From the NCBI GenBank assembly GCA_019422105.1, contig JAHZDZ010000001.1, forward strand, positions 269,751 to 333,750: a DNA stretch of 64,000 nucleotides, given 5' to 3'. This document shows positions 52,014 through 61,457 of the stretch, piece after piece; the first letter of the stretch is position 1, and the number at the start of each line of letters is the position of its first letter. The translations under genes and the position numbers were made by a program. Source of the stretch: Bacillota bacterium. Its GTDB lineage: Bacteria > Bacillota > Clostridia > Lachnospirales > Anaerotignaceae. The notes under the pieces are model-generated. The model ran no database searches. It was not told where the DNA came from and saw only the letters and a program-made list of their open reading frames with translations.

Positions 52014-54866
52014 TTACAATTTTCCCTGTTTTAACAAAAGCGCCTTCTCATAATATTCCTTGTCCTTATACAGCTTTAAAAGATTTTCTCTGTTGTCCTC
52101 GCCAAAAAGCTCCGGCTGACCATTTTCCTTAAATACGTTATATGCCTTTTGATAATAGTGAATCGCCTCATCTGTATTATTGTTTTCAAAGTAGAGCTTT
52201 CCCATTTTATTTAGAATATCGCCGCAGCGCACATCACTTTCTCCATAAAGCCCCTTATAAATCTCCCATGCCTTTTTGTACATGGCACTGCTCTCGCTTC
52301 CCTTTCCCTCGCTGGCATACAGCTCTCCCGTTTTCAAAAGCACAGAGGCAAATTCCTCTCCCTCTCCCACACTGTCCTTGATGGCAAGGGCAGCCCTGCT
52401 GTAACAGGAAAGAGCCTGCTTATCTTTTCTCCTCTCCCTGAGCAAATCGGCAAACGCACAAAGCCTGCCAATAAAAGTATTGTCTGACTCATAGGCATTC
52501 TCAGGATACAGCTTAAACGCCGCCTCATACATAGTAACGGCGTTCTCAAAATCCCTCCGCCCCTCAAATATTGTGCCCATGGCATAGAGGACATCGGCGT
52601 ATACGCTGCTCTTGCCATTCAAATATTCTTCCGTGTAACTCTTGGCATTATTCAGCCGCCAAAGGGCAGTATCTGTATCCTCTTTTTTTAAATACAACAG
52701 ACCAAGCCTATATTCGCATACGGCGTACTCCTCCCCCTGAGCGTTTTTGGACGCCTGAAGGAAATTGTCAATGGCATCCTCAATAAGCCCCTGCTTTTCA
52801 AAAAGTTCCCCTATTGAAAAATAAAGCCTGGCAGTCACCTTGGGATCCTTACCCTCTTCACAGGCTTTCAGAGCATCCCTCAATACGTTTTCCGCATCCT
52901 TCAAAAGTCCTTCCCTCATGAGAAGCCCTCCGAGAGACAGTCCGGTCTTTGCGTAGAGGTTATAATCCTCCTCCTTCATATTGCTCTGCATATACAGACT
53001 CTTATAATAAAGGGAAACGGCATCATTCGCCTTATTGTCCTTTTCATAAACGCTGCACAGCTCATTCAAAACTTCAATATGCTCCTTTGTCACGTCACTG
53101 TAGTGACTGTCCAAAAGGCCCATGGCCTTCTTTAAAAGCTCCTCCGCCTTGAGATATTCTCCAAGCCCATTGTAGCATTTGCCGCAGGAAAAGGTAAGCT
53201 GCGCAATTTTTCCCGCATTTTCCTGCGGATGCTTATTCCATATTCGAAGCACTGCGTTATATTCGTTAATTGCGTCTAAATACTGCCCCTGCTTACAATA
53301 AGTGTCGGCCATGTGCTCTACGGCGTTTAGATATCCCTCATACTCTTCGCCAATCATATCATAGTAGATATTTGCAGCTCGTTCATAATTGTCAACGGCG
53401 TCCTCATATTCCCCGCGTGCCGCCTGTACCTGCGCCAAAAGGTATAGTCCCTTGGCATAGCGCGGATGCCTCGTGCCATATAAATCCTTTCTAAGCTGCC
53501 AGGACTCCTTTACCGTATCCAGAGCAGCCTTTAGCTTGCCCCCCATCAGGTAAGCACGGGACAAAAGCTCTAAATTGTAAATATAGCCTCCGTCCTTAGC
53601 GCCGCCGCTTCCAAGACGAAGTGAAATCGCCCTCAGGTAATTTTTCTGCGCCATCTCATAATTTTCCATTTCCATATAGGTGTCCCCTAAATCCAGATAG
53701 GATTCCGCAGCAAAAATGCTGCCTATCTGTCTGATTGCGGCGCTTCTCAGCTTTAAAGCCTCTGAATGGCATTCCAAAGCCCTGTCATACTGCTTCATTT
53801 TACAGTATGCCTTTCCCATGGCGGCAAGTGAGGCTGCATAGTGTGAGTTTTTCTCTCCCGTAAAGCCCTTTTTAATCTCAAGAGCCTTTTTATGATACTC
53901 AAAAGCCTTACCAAACTCCTCCATCTCCAGATAGTCGTTTCCGATATAGCTTAGCTCATCCGCATAAAACACATGATTCTTCCCCATGATTCCCTCCAGA
54001 AGCTTCAACACCTCCATATGGGTTTCCATAGCCTTGAAGGTATCATGGCCCCTTAAATAGGCCTCCGCTAGATGATTCATACTCGCAATGTAATCCAGAT
54101 GATTTTTATCCATAATTTCGGCCCGTACCTGAACCGCCTTCTTATAGTATTGAATCTCTTTTTCATGCTGTCCCATCCGCGTAAGGACAGAGGCAATACT
54201 CAGCAGGGTAGTCAAATAATAAAAGTTCTTCTCCCCCAGGTCGTTTTTTATCAAATCCAGAGCATCCTCATAATTTTTCACAGCGCCCTTATAATTGCCA
54301 ACAGTAAAATACTCTCTGGCCAGCGCGGAAACAATATCAGCAAAATCAAGCTTTTTATACCCCTTTATCCTTTTTGCGAAAAAAAGCGCCTTTTGGTTCA
54401 GCTCAATGGCCTTTTTATAATCCTCTCCGTCCTCATAGGCGCTGGCAAGATTATAGAGGCTGTCAATATAGTCTCCGTCCGTTTCACCCAGAGCCTTTTC
54501 CCTGATTTTTAAGACGCGCTCATGAAGCTCTATAGCCTCCTCATTCTTGTGCAGCCTGCTGTAAACTACCGCCAGATTATTCAGAGAATCCGCATAGCTG
54601 ATACTGTTTTCTCCCAAAATATTTTTTCTGATATTAGCCGCTTCTATATAATACCCTTTTGCTTTCTCAAAATTGCTGGTGTCGTCGTAAACAATAGCAA
54701 GATTATTCAGATCATTGGCATATTCCAAGCTTGTGACATCATTATTTTCTTTATATAAATCAATAATTTCCTCACCCGCTGAGATCGCATCCGCATATTT
54801 TCCATCCTTATGCGCTTCAAAAAACTCTTTTCTCAATCTCACAATTTCACTCACATAATAAGCCAA
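52014..54866 (-). CDS. Large tetratricopeptide-repeat protein
   Basis: A 950-residue protein made almost wholly of TPRs, about 20 units with 42-residue spacing of the kinesin-light-chain type (YADSLNNLAVVYSRLHKNEEA and similar). There is no signal peptide, membrane segment or effector domain, so it is a cytoplasmic scaffold with an unusually long superhelix. Sequence identity between repeats is high, suggesting internal duplication. The function is unknown. A GNAT enzyme follows in the same direction, but no toxin, HTH or protease domain is attached as in many TPR-based signalling systems. Confidence 0.88.
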   Translation of the reverse strand: MAYYVSEIVRLRKEFFEAHKDGKYADAISAGEEIIDLYKENNDVTSLEYANDLNNLAIVYDDTSNFEKAKGYYIEAANIRKNILGENSISYADSLNNLAVVYSRLHKNEEAIELHERVLKIREKALGETDGDYIDSLYNLASAYEDGEDYKKAIELNQKALFFAKRIKGYKKLDFADIVSALAREYFTVGNYKGAVKNYEDALDLIKNDLGEKNFYYLTTLLSIASVLTRMGQHEKEIQYYKKAVQVRAEIMDKNHLDYIASMNHLAEAYLRGHDTFKAMETHMEVLKLLEGIMGKNHVFYADELSYIGNDYLEMEEFGKAFEYHKKALEIKKGFTGEKNSHYAASLAAMGKAYCKMKQYDRALECHSEALKLRSAAIRQIGSIFAAESYLDLGDTYMEMENYEMAQKNYLRAISLRLGSGGAKDGGYIYNLELLSRAYLMGGKLKAALDTVKESWQLRKDLYGTRHPRYAKGLYLLAQVQAARGEYEDAVDNYERAANIYYDMIGEEYEGYLNAVEHMADTYCKQGQYLDAINEYNAVLRIWNKHPQENAGKIAQLTFSCGKCYNGLGEYLKAEELLKKAMGLLDSHYSDVTKEHIEVLNELCSVYEKDNKANDAVSLYYKSLYMQSNMKEEDYNLYAKTGLSLGGLLMREGLLKDAENVLRDALKACEEGKDPKVTARLYFSIGELFEKQGLIEDAIDNFLQASKNAQGEEYAVCEYRLGLLYLKKEDTDTALWRLNNAKSYTEEYLNGKSSVYADVLYAMGTIFEGRRDFENAVTMYEAAFKLYPENAYESDNTFIGRLCAFADLLRERRKDKQALSCYSRAALAIKDSVGEGEEFASVLLKTGELYASEGKGSESSAMYKKAWEIYKGLYGESDVRCGDILNKMGKLYFENNNTDEAIHYYQKAYNVFKENGQPELFGEDNRENLLKLYKDKEYYEKALLLKQGKL

Positions 54867-55186
54867 GATTTAACCCCCCTTTGCTTTTTTTCGGGACGGG
54901 CAGAATACAAAATGAAAACCGCACTCTTTCCCAATATTCGCCGTCCTTGAAAAAATGGACAATTCTTAAAACATGCTTTACAGTAGAAATATTATAATAA
55001 TTCACCAGATAAACCGTTAAAAAGTTCCCTGTTTCTTTCCAGAAAAAAACGATAAACCTCTTTTACTCATCTTATTCAAATTCCTTCCGAAGGGAATACC
55101 GGCATACTTCGGCTCCGAAAATCCCTTACTTTCTATTATACGCATATTTCCATATGTTTTCTATTAAAAATGCGTTACAGCCCACA
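54867..55186. other. Intergenic region upstream of the TPR gene
   Basis: 320 AT-rich bases between the radical SAM and TPR genes. A TATAAT-like stretch near 54990-55000 may be the TPR promoter, but I cannot assign a -35 with confidence. No gene is seen. Confidence 0.4.
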
Positions 55187-56092
55187 TCACTGTTCAAACA
55201 GGGAAAGCTGCCGCACTTCCTCATTTTTATCTTTCTCCAGCATCAGTCTTTTAAAATTACTTGTAATGCCGTACTTTTTCTTTATTTCCTCCGCCATGAC
55301 ATAAAAATCAGCCTTATACCCCCTGTCCAAATGTCCATCTTGAAAAAGAGCCAGAACACGGGGATAGAGGAAAGGATACTCCCTCTCCAAAAATTGAAAA
55401 AAAGCCTTTTTCGTGTCCCCTCTCAGGTTCAGCGTTCCGATAATGGCATATCCTACACCTGCCTCTTTTGCTCTTTCATAAAGCTCCTCCAGGTTCTGCC
55501 TTGTATCCGTAAGATAGGGCAATACAGGCATAACATGCATACCTACAGAGGCATTGGTTTTAGAAAAGGCATGAAGCATTTCAAACCTTTCTTGTGTGGA
55601 GGAAGCCCACGGCTCAATTTTTCTCTGCAAGGCTTCATCGGCGGCAGTAATTGTTGAAGCTACATTGATATACGTAACGTGGGATAATTTGTCTATAAGA
55701 TCGTAATCTCGAAGTATCAAGTCCGATTTCGTGGATATAATGGCAGGATTTTTATATTTGATGAGAAGTTTCAGTATTTCAGGCATAATTCGGTACTGCC
55801 TTTCTATCTCCTGGTAGCTGTCCGTCACAGAGCCTATATTGATAACCTCTTTTTTCCAGCCCCTTGAGCGCAGTTTTTTTTCCAGCTCCTCCACGATATT
55901 GGTCTTGATAAAGACATCGTTAAAAAAACTGCCGCTGTGCATATATCGGTTGGAGTAAAGAGCATAACAATAACAGCAGCCATGACGGCAGCCGCGGTAA
56001 ATATTCATATCCCATTCATAGGGCATTTTTCTCTTCAGCCTGTTCAAAGCCTGCTTGCAGGTAACCTCATGGTATCTCATTTCCCTGTCCAT
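55187..56092 (-). CDS. Radical SAM protein of the SplB-like (COG1533) family
   Basis: A 301-residue radical SAM enzyme. The cluster motif is CRHGCCYCYA (CxxxCxxC) at about residues 35-42, preceded by WDMNIYRG, a typical COG1533 start. Spore photoproduct lyase belongs to this family, but this protein lacks the extra SPL signature I would want, so the reaction is unassigned. It starts MDREMRYHEV; the second Met (MRYHEVTCK) is an equally good start. It follows recX by 14 bases and is probably co-transcribed. Confidence 0.82.
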   Translation of the reverse strand: MDREMRYHEVTCKQALNRLKRKMPYEWDMNIYRGCRHGCCYCYALYSNRYMHSGSFFNDVFIKTNIVEELEKKLRSRGWKKEVINIGSVTDSYQEIERQYRIMPEILKLLIKYKNPAIISTKSDLILRDYDLIDKLSHVTYINVASTITAADEALQRKIEPWASSTQERFEMLHAFSKTNASVGMHVMPVLPYLTDTRQNLEELYERAKEAGVGYAIIGTLNLRGDTKKAFFQFLEREYPFLYPRVLALFQDGHLDRGYKADFYVMAEEIKKKYGITSNFKRLMLEKDKNEEVRQLSLFEQ

Positions 56093-56106
56093 TTAAAAAA
56101 CCCTCT

Positions 56107-56736
56107 TTATGATTCCTCCGCTTCCCTGCTGCATTCCAAAAAAGCCTCCTTTGTCAGCTCAAAGGAATAGCCCTTTCTTTGCAGCGCGGCAAAAACAGAG
56201 TTTTTCTTTTTTTCATCCACTGCCGAAAAATCCTTTACCTTTTTGCGTATAAGCCTCTTGGCCCCTTCCATTTCATCAATAAGCTCTTCCTCCAAAACCC
56301 TCTGAATTGTTTCGTCATTCACCCCTTTTTGCGCAAGCTCCATGCGCAGAAGAAAACGCCCTTTGGGCTTTAGTTTTATGGAATCTCTGACATAAGCCCT
56401 TGCGTAGACTTCATCGTCAAGATAGCCGTATTTCTCCAGGAACAAAAGGACCTTTTGAATAACCTCCGGCGCATACTCCTTTTCCCCAAGCTTTTCAGAC
56501 ACTTCCTTTTTTGTCCTTGCCCTGTAGCCAAGAAAATGCAAAGCCGCTTCCTGCGCCTTGATATAAATGAGGTTTTCCATAATATAATCATATTTTTCCC
56601 GGGGAAGCATCTCCCCCTCCCGAAGCTTGAAGTAAAGAATGTCCTGCTGTATCAGGCTAAAGGCATATTCCCCATCCACAAACACCGCGTACCTTTCCTT
56701 ATTTCTCACCTGCTGTTTTATCTCAGTAATCTGCAT
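56107..56736 (-). CDS. recX: Regulatory protein RecX
   Basis: A 209-residue RecX that binds RecA filaments and limits recombinase activity. Three helical RecX repeats are visible (YRARTKKEVSEKLGEKEYA, YGYLDDEVYARAYVRD, GRFLLRMELAQKGV). The start at 56736 has AGGAG eight bases upstream; the longer frame reads through the recA terminator and is rejected. It lies directly downstream of recA, separated by a terminator hairpin that would keep RecX lower than RecA. Confidence 0.9.
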   Translation of the reverse strand: MQITEIKQQVRNKERYAVFVDGEYAFSLIQQDILYFKLREGEMLPREKYDYIMENLIYIKAQEAALHFLGYRARTKKEVSEKLGEKEYAPEVIQKVLLFLEKYGYLDDEVYARAYVRDSIKLKPKGRFLLRMELAQKGVNDETIQRVLEEELIDEMEGAKRLIRKKVKDFSAVDEKKKNSVFAALQRKGYSFELTKEAFLECSREAEES

Positions 56737-56760
56737 CCTTCCACTCCTTTTTGGGAAGAA

Positions 56761-56792
56761 AAAGGCTATAGCACTCAATGCTACAGCCTTTC
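56761..56792 (-). terminator. Terminator between recA and recX
   Basis: AAAGGCTATAGCA pairs with TGCTACAGCCTTT (one G-U), followed by TTTTTC on the minus strand. Partial read-through would couple recX to recA. Confidence 0.8.
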
Positions 56793-56799
56793 CCCGCCT

Positions 56800-57888
56800 T
56801 TAAAGCTCTTCCTCTACAATTACAATATCACCGTCTGCCGCTGTTTCCGGGAAAGCGGTTGCTTCCAGGGAAGGCAGTCCGTAATGGTTTCTTACCTTAT
56901 TTTCTATCTCAAAGCACATATCGGGATGCTCCTGCAAAAATACCTTTGCGTTCTCCCTGCCCTGACCGATTCTTGTCTCCTCATAGGAATACCATGCACC
57001 GCTTTTGTTGACAATGTCCACCTCTGCCGCCAAATCAAGAACATCTCCCTCTCTGGAAATACCCTTGCCGTACATAATATCAAATTCCGCCGTTTTAAAG
57101 GGCGGCGCCACTTTATTTTTTACCACCTTCACTTTGGTGCGGTTGCCGATAAAGTCAGCACTTTGCTTGAGCACATCGGATTTTCTGATGTCCATTCTCA
57201 CGGAAGCGTAGAATTTCAGAGCGCGGCCGCCTGTTGTTGTTTCGGGATTGCCAAAGGTAATACCAATTTTCTCCCTTAACTGGTTAATGAATATAACCGT
57301 ACATTTGGAACGGCTTGTAATGGCAGTAAGCTTCCTCAATGCCTGTGACATAAGCCTTGCCTGAAGACCCATATGGGAATCTCCCATTTCACCCTCAATT
57401 TCAGCTCTTGGCACCAACGCCGCTACCGAGTCGACAATGACAATATCAATGGCCTGGGAGCGCACCATGGTTTCCGCAATTTCCAGAGCCTGCTCGCCGT
57501 CGTCAGGCTGCGATATGTAAAGGTTATCCACGTCTACGCCAAGGTTCTTGGCATAAACCGGGTCAAGGGCATGCTCCGCATCAATATAGCCGGCAATGCC
57601 GCCTGTCTTTTGCACCTCGGCAACCATATGAAGGGCTACTGTTGTTTTACCGGAGGATTCCGGCCCGAATATTTCAATAATACGGCCCTTAGGAATACCC
57701 CCCACACCAAGAGCAATATCAAGGCTTAAGGAGCCTGTCGGCGTTACCTCCACATTCATACGGCTCTGGTCGTCGCCAAGCTTCATAACAGCTCCTTTTC
57801 CAAACTGTTTTTCAATCTGGCTGATTGCCGCCTCCAGTGCCTTTTCTTTATTCTCAAACTTATTATCCTTATCCTTTTTATCTGCCAT
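56800..57888 (-). CDS. recA: Recombinase RecA
   Basis: A 362-residue RecA. Walker A is GPESSGKTT (75-83); the QPDDGEQALEI, EIEGEMGDSHMG and FINQLREKIG (L2) stretches are all present. The acidic C-terminal tail ends DIVIVEEEL. It drives strand exchange and co-activates LexA cleavage. A GAAC-ATAA-GTTC SOS box overlaps the promoter, so it is LexA-controlled. recX follows after a terminator. Confidence 0.98.
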   Translation of the reverse strand: MADKKDKDNKFENKEKALEAAISQIEKQFGKGAVMKLGDDQSRMNVEVTPTGSLSLDIALGVGGIPKGRIIEIFGPESSGKTTVALHMVAEVQKTGGIAGYIDAEHALDPVYAKNLGVDVDNLYISQPDDGEQALEIAETMVRSQAIDIVIVDSVAALVPRAEIEGEMGDSHMGLQARLMSQALRKLTAITSRSKCTVIFINQLREKIGITFGNPETTTGGRALKFYASVRMDIRKSDVLKQSADFIGNRTKVKVVKNKVAPPFKTAEFDIMYGKGISREGDVLDLAAEVDIVNKSGAWYSYEETRIGQGRENAKVFLQEHPDMCFEIENKVRNHYGLPSLEATAFPETAADGDIVIVEEEL

Positions 57889-57914
57889 CTTTAACCTTCC
57901 CTTCAGACGAATAC

Positions 57915-57957
57915 GAACTTATGTTCCTATTATACCTGATAAATCATATCCCGTCAA
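57915..57957 (-). promoter_or_regulatory. recA promoter with LexA (SOS) box
   Basis: TTGACG (57952-57957) and TATAAT (57929-57934) with a 17-base spacer; immediately downstream GAAC-ATAA-GTTC (57915-57926), the Gram-positive SOS box pattern. LexA bound there would block transcription. Confidence 0.88.
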
Positions 57958-58181
57958 GGAATATTGAAAATTATTTTTCTTTCTTTTTTTTCTGTATTTA
58001 TCATAACGGCAGATTACAGCTGAAAACCCCGAAACCTGCGGTTTTTCGGTACATCTGCTGCGCAATTGGCCTCTTATGGCCGCACACTTTAACAGACAAG
58101 CTTAAACGTGTGCATCCTTGAAGAACTCAAGAAGCAATGCGGCAAGGAAAACTTTCCTTTTGCAAGGTTCTCCGCATTAAT

Positions 58182-59084
58182 TTATGATACGGCGCTTTCC
58201 TTTTCAGTAGAGATAGCAGACAACCGCCTTAAAAAAGCCAGCTTCGTCTCTGAAATAATAATTGCGCCAAAAATCAGAGCGGCACCAATGTAAATTTTGG
58301 GGCTCAGAACCTCCTTATAAAAAAGAGCGGAATAAATGGCGGAAAATATCGCTTCTGAAGAAATAATAATACTGACGCTGGTGGAGGAAGTATACTTCTG
58401 AGCATAATTTTCCAGCACATAGAATAAAAACGTGCTGAAAACCACCGAAATCAAAAAGGATCCTGCCGCAGTACCCGTCATATGAGGCATAGGATCCCCG
58501 ACTGCAAGGGCACACAAAGCCGCCATGAAAAACACGACAAAATCTTCAATCACTGTCAGGCGTATGGGACTGAGCCCCGCGACATATTTTTCCGTGTAAA
58601 TAAACTGGAAGGCCGCGCAGACAGCGCCAACCGTTGTCAAAACCGCCCCCAGATTCAGTTGAAATTTTCCCTCCATAGATAAAATACCGATTCCGACCAC
58701 TGTCAAAACAATGCCTGCAAGAGCAAATCTGTCCGGCCTTTTGCGAAAAAGAGCAAAAGCAATAAATGGAACAAAAACCGAGTGGATGTTCGCCAGAAAG
58801 CCATTGATGGAGGGTGTCGTATATTTAAGCCCTACCACCATCAGGGCGAAGCTGACAAACAGATACACTCCCACAACAATGCCGGCCTTAATTTCCGCCT
58901 TCGTGATACTTCCAATCTCTTTGTGAAAAAAAACAGCAGTCAATATTGCCGCAAACAAAAAGCGCACTGCAATAATCTGAAAAGCGTTGTATCCTTCTCC
59001 ATAGAGCATTTTATTGGCAATAATGCCAAAACCGCCAATCATGGCGGCAGTCAGCAGTATAAAATTTGCTTTTTTACAGTTCAT
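58182..59084 (-). CDS. EamA/DMT-family transporter (second copy)
   Basis: A 300-residue DMT transporter with about ten helices and two EamA repeats (MIGGFGIIANKMLYGEGYNA, then TTVGAVCAAFQF). Its ATG overlaps the cinA stop by 11 bases, so it is translated from the cinA transcript. The C-terminal ISETKLAFL resembles the transporter at 3922-4830, so the two are paralogues. The substrate is unknown. The stretch 57958-58181 upstream of recA has repeat fragments and no gene. Confidence 0.87.
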   Translation of the reverse strand: MNCKKANFILLTAAMIGGFGIIANKMLYGEGYNAFQIIAVRFLFAAILTAVFFHKEIGSITKAEIKAGIVVGVYLFVSFALMVVGLKYTTPSINGFLANIHSVFVPFIAFALFRKRPDRFALAGIVLTVVGIGILSMEGKFQLNLGAVLTTVGAVCAAFQFIYTEKYVAGLSPIRLTVIEDFVVFFMAALCALAVGDPMPHMTGTAAGSFLISVVFSTFLFYVLENYAQKYTSSTSVSIIISSEAIFSAIYSALFYKEVLSPKIYIGAALIFGAIIISETKLAFLRRLSAISTEKESAVS

Positions 59085-60324
59085 TTTCCTTTCCCCTCAA
59101 TATGGTAAGCCGAAGCCAGTTCAAAACCGCATATACCGCTCTTTCCCGTATTCTCTGCCTGCTTCCCGAAAAATGCAGCTTTCTCGTTTCCACTTTGCCC
59201 TGATAAGAAAGACCCACATAGACAAGGCCCACAGGCTTTTCTTTCGTACCGCCGCCGGGGCCTGCAACCCCTGTGGTGGAAAGACCTATCATAGCTCCGC
59301 TTGTACGCGCAATACCCTCCGCCATCTCAGCTGCTGTTTCAGGGCTGACTGCACCAAACTTTTCAAGTGTTTCCGCTTTTACCCCAAGTCTTTTCATTTT
59401 CGCCTCATTGGAATAGGTCACAGCGCCCTCCAAAAACACCTCTGATATGCCAGGATACTCAATAAAAGCGGAGGCAAGAAGTCCGCCCGTACAAGATTCA
59501 CTCACCGCAACCGTGAGCTTACGCTTCAAAAGAAGCTTTGACACAACCTCCTCTATACTTGTTTCTCCCTCGCCGTATACGCTGTCCCCCAGCCTGTCAT
59601 ATATTCTCTGGGCTACAGGTGCAATCAGATTCAGGGCTTCCTGTTCACTTTCAGCTTTTGCCGTAACACGAAGCATTGACTCATTAGGCTTTGCATAGGG
59701 TGCAATCGTAGGATTTTCCTGTGCGTCAATCAAATCCCGTACCATGGTTTCCATGGCGCTCTCACCCACCTCAGCCACACGGAAAATCCGGGATACAAGC
59801 GTGTGATCCTGCCTTGCCGAAAGATAGGGCCTTACCTGGTCCTTAAACATAGGTATTGTCTCTCTGGGCGGCCCCGGCAGCATTATGAGTATTTTCCCGT
59901 TTTCCTCAAGAATAATCCCCGGTGCCGTACCGTTATCATTGTACAGCACCTTTGCTCCCTCCGGCACATAGGCTTGTTTCACATTGTTTTCCGTCATTTT
60001 GCATTCAATATTCCGAAAGAATTTTTCCAGCCGCTTATACGCCCTCTCGTCCTTTACAAGCTTTCTGCCAAAATAATCGCTTCCGGTTTCCTTTGTCAAA
60101 TCATCCTCTGTGGGGCCAAGGCCGCCGGTCGTAATTACAAGGTCACAGCGGGAAAAGGCCAAATCAATTGTTCCTCTCAGTCTCTCCCTGTTGTCCCCCA
60201 CAACCGTCTGATAATAGACTCCTATTCCTAAAGACGCCAGCTCCTGTGCCAAAAACTGCGCGTTTGTATTTACAATATCTCCCAGTAAAAGCTCTGTTCC
60301 CACTGCCAATATTTCCGCGTTCAT
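59074..60324 (-). CDS. cinA: CinA-family nicotinamide-nucleotide amidohydrolase/ADP-ribose pyrophosphatase
   Basis: A 416-residue CinA. The N-terminal MoCF-like domain (AEILAVGTELLLGDIVNTN, TTGGLGPTEDDLTKE, MLPGPPRE) acts in relatives as a COG1058-type pyrophosphatase. The C-terminal CinA/PncC domain (VAVSESCTGGLLAS, STTGVAGPGGGTKEKPVG) deamidates NMN in pyridine-nucleotide recycling. GGGAGG precedes the ATG. It lies in the conserved pgsA-cinA-recA order, with an EamA gene inserted between cinA and recA and DUF2500 inserted between pgsA and cinA. Confidence 0.93.
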   Translation of the reverse strand: MNAEILAVGTELLLGDIVNTNAQFLAQELASLGIGVYYQTVVGDNRERLRGTIDLAFSRCDLVITTGGLGPTEDDLTKETGSDYFGRKLVKDERAYKRLEKFFRNIECKMTENNVKQAYVPEGAKVLYNDNGTAPGIILEENGKILIMLPGPPRETIPMFKDQVRPYLSARQDHTLVSRIFRVAEVGESAMETMVRDLIDAQENPTIAPYAKPNESMLRVTAKAESEQEALNLIAPVAQRIYDRLGDSVYGEGETSIEEVVSKLLLKRKLTVAVSESCTGGLLASAFIEYPGISEVFLEGAVTYSNEAKMKRLGVKAETLEKFGAVSPETAAEMAEGIARTSGAMIGLSTTGVAGPGGGTKEKPVGLVYVGLSYQGKVETRKLHFSGSRQRIRERAVYAVLNWLRLTILRGKENEL

Positions 60325-60445
60325 AAAACTGCCTCCCGACTTTTCTTCAATATAAGAATCCCTTTGATTATATACTTATCTTGTCACATTGAAAATCATT
60401 TTTCTTAAAATTCCTTTAAAAAGTGCAGCAATTGCCTTCACACAG

Positions 60446-60474
60446 TTGCGTATATCCTATCACTCCCGTATAAT
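60446..60474 (+). promoter_or_regulatory. Promoter of the DUF2500 gene
   Basis: TTGCGT (60446-60451) and TATAAT (60469-60474) with a 17-base spacer, followed by AGGAGGAGG before the ATG at 60517. Confidence 0.7.
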
Positions 60475-60516
60475 ATATAGAAAAAGCTTACCATTTCAGG
60501 AGGAGGTATCCTTATT

Positions 60517-60909
60517 ATGTCCAATCCGTTTTTTGGCGGCATCTTTTTCAGCATTATACCCATACTGACAATAGTCGTCTTTGTTGTGGTATTTGGCCTA
60601 ATCATTTTCCGATGTATACAAGGGGCAAAGCAGTGGAAAAAAAACAACAATTCCCCTGTGCTGACTGTTCCCGCTAAAGTAGTTGCAAAGCGCACAAATG
60701 TAACTCACCATCATCATAACGGTGCAGACAATACAGGCTATATGACCACCTCCTCCACAACTTACTATGCGACCTTTGAGGTGGAAAGCGGGGACCGTAT
60801 GGAATTTCAGTTAAAGGATGCAGAGTATGGAATGCTTGCAGAGGGAGACAGGGGAAGTCTTACCTTTCAGGGAACCCGCTATCTGGAATTTCAGCGGAAA
60901 ATAATGTAG
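60517..60909 (+). CDS. DUF2500-domain membrane protein
   Basis: A 130-residue protein with one N-terminal membrane helix (about 8-34) and a DUF2500 domain: VPAKVVAKRTNV, then YYATFEVESGDRMEFQL and LTFQGTRYLEFQR. A histidine stretch HHHHN at about 65-69 may bind metal. The family (YhhM) has no known function. It is encoded alone on the plus strand, opposite to its conserved neighbours, between pgsA and cinA, so it is an insertion into that order. Confidence 0.85.
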   Translation: MSNPFFGGIFFSIIPILTIVVFVVVFGLIIFRCIQGAKQWKKNNNSPVLTVPAKVVAKRTNVTHHHHNGADNTGYMTTSSTTYYATFEVESGDRMEFQLKDAEYGMLAEGDRGSLTFQGTRYLEFQRKIM

Positions 60910-60919
60910 CTCTCCGTTA

Positions 60920-60955
60920 ACAGGCACAGTTTTTCTGCTGTGCCTGTTTTTTTCG
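60920..60955 (+). terminator. Terminator after DUF2500 gene
   Basis: ACAGGCACAG pairs with CTGTGCCTGT around an eight-base loop, followed by TTTTTTT. Confidence 0.85.
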
Positions 60956-61156
60956 TCCTGTCATAAAAATTGATGGAGAAAACAACGCTGCCTCCTCTAT
61001 ATCTTTCCTTTGCAATAATCCTGTACTGCTGAATATTCTTTTAAAAAGTTTTAAATGGAACAAAAAAATATTTTTAAACCTTATAAATAATAAACACCCA
61101 TGTACTTCTGTCCGAGCTTATCTATTTTTAAACCGATTTAGAAAAAATAGTCCTAT

Positions 61157-61260
61157 GTACTTATTCTTTGAAAAGAAGTACCAAAAGAACACAGACCTTT
61201 GAAATGTTCCCTGCCCGACAGGAGAAAGCATGATACGGCCGAAAAGGGTCAGATATGAAA
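61157..61260. repeat. Dispersed GTACTT..GTACCAAAAGAAC repeat
   Basis: GTACTTATTCTTTGAAAAGAAG plus TACCAAAAGAAC (61157-61190), a degenerate palindrome matching 28271-28310 and 20519-20552, followed by a CGGCCGAAAAG part like that near 20450-20470. The rest of 60956-61422 contains no gene. Confidence 0.55.
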
Positions 61261-61422
61261 CAAGTTTTCCTGAAAGGAAAAGTTCTGACCATGCCTCCCT
61301 GTGAAGCAGGCTTCTATTCAAATCAACGACTATAGACAAATAAGCGGAACTGTTGACGCTTTTACTTAGCGGAATCGCCGCCCTCCCACATTGTGTCGGT
61401 ACAATTTTTTAAAAATGCATCA

Positions 61423-61447
61423 AAAAAAGGCGCCGAACGCCTTTTTT
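61423..61447 (-). terminator. Terminator after pgsA
   Basis: AAAAAAGGCG pairs with CGCCTTTTTT, 11 bases past the pgsA stop. Confidence 0.85.
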
Positions 61448-61457
61448 GTTTTTTTCG

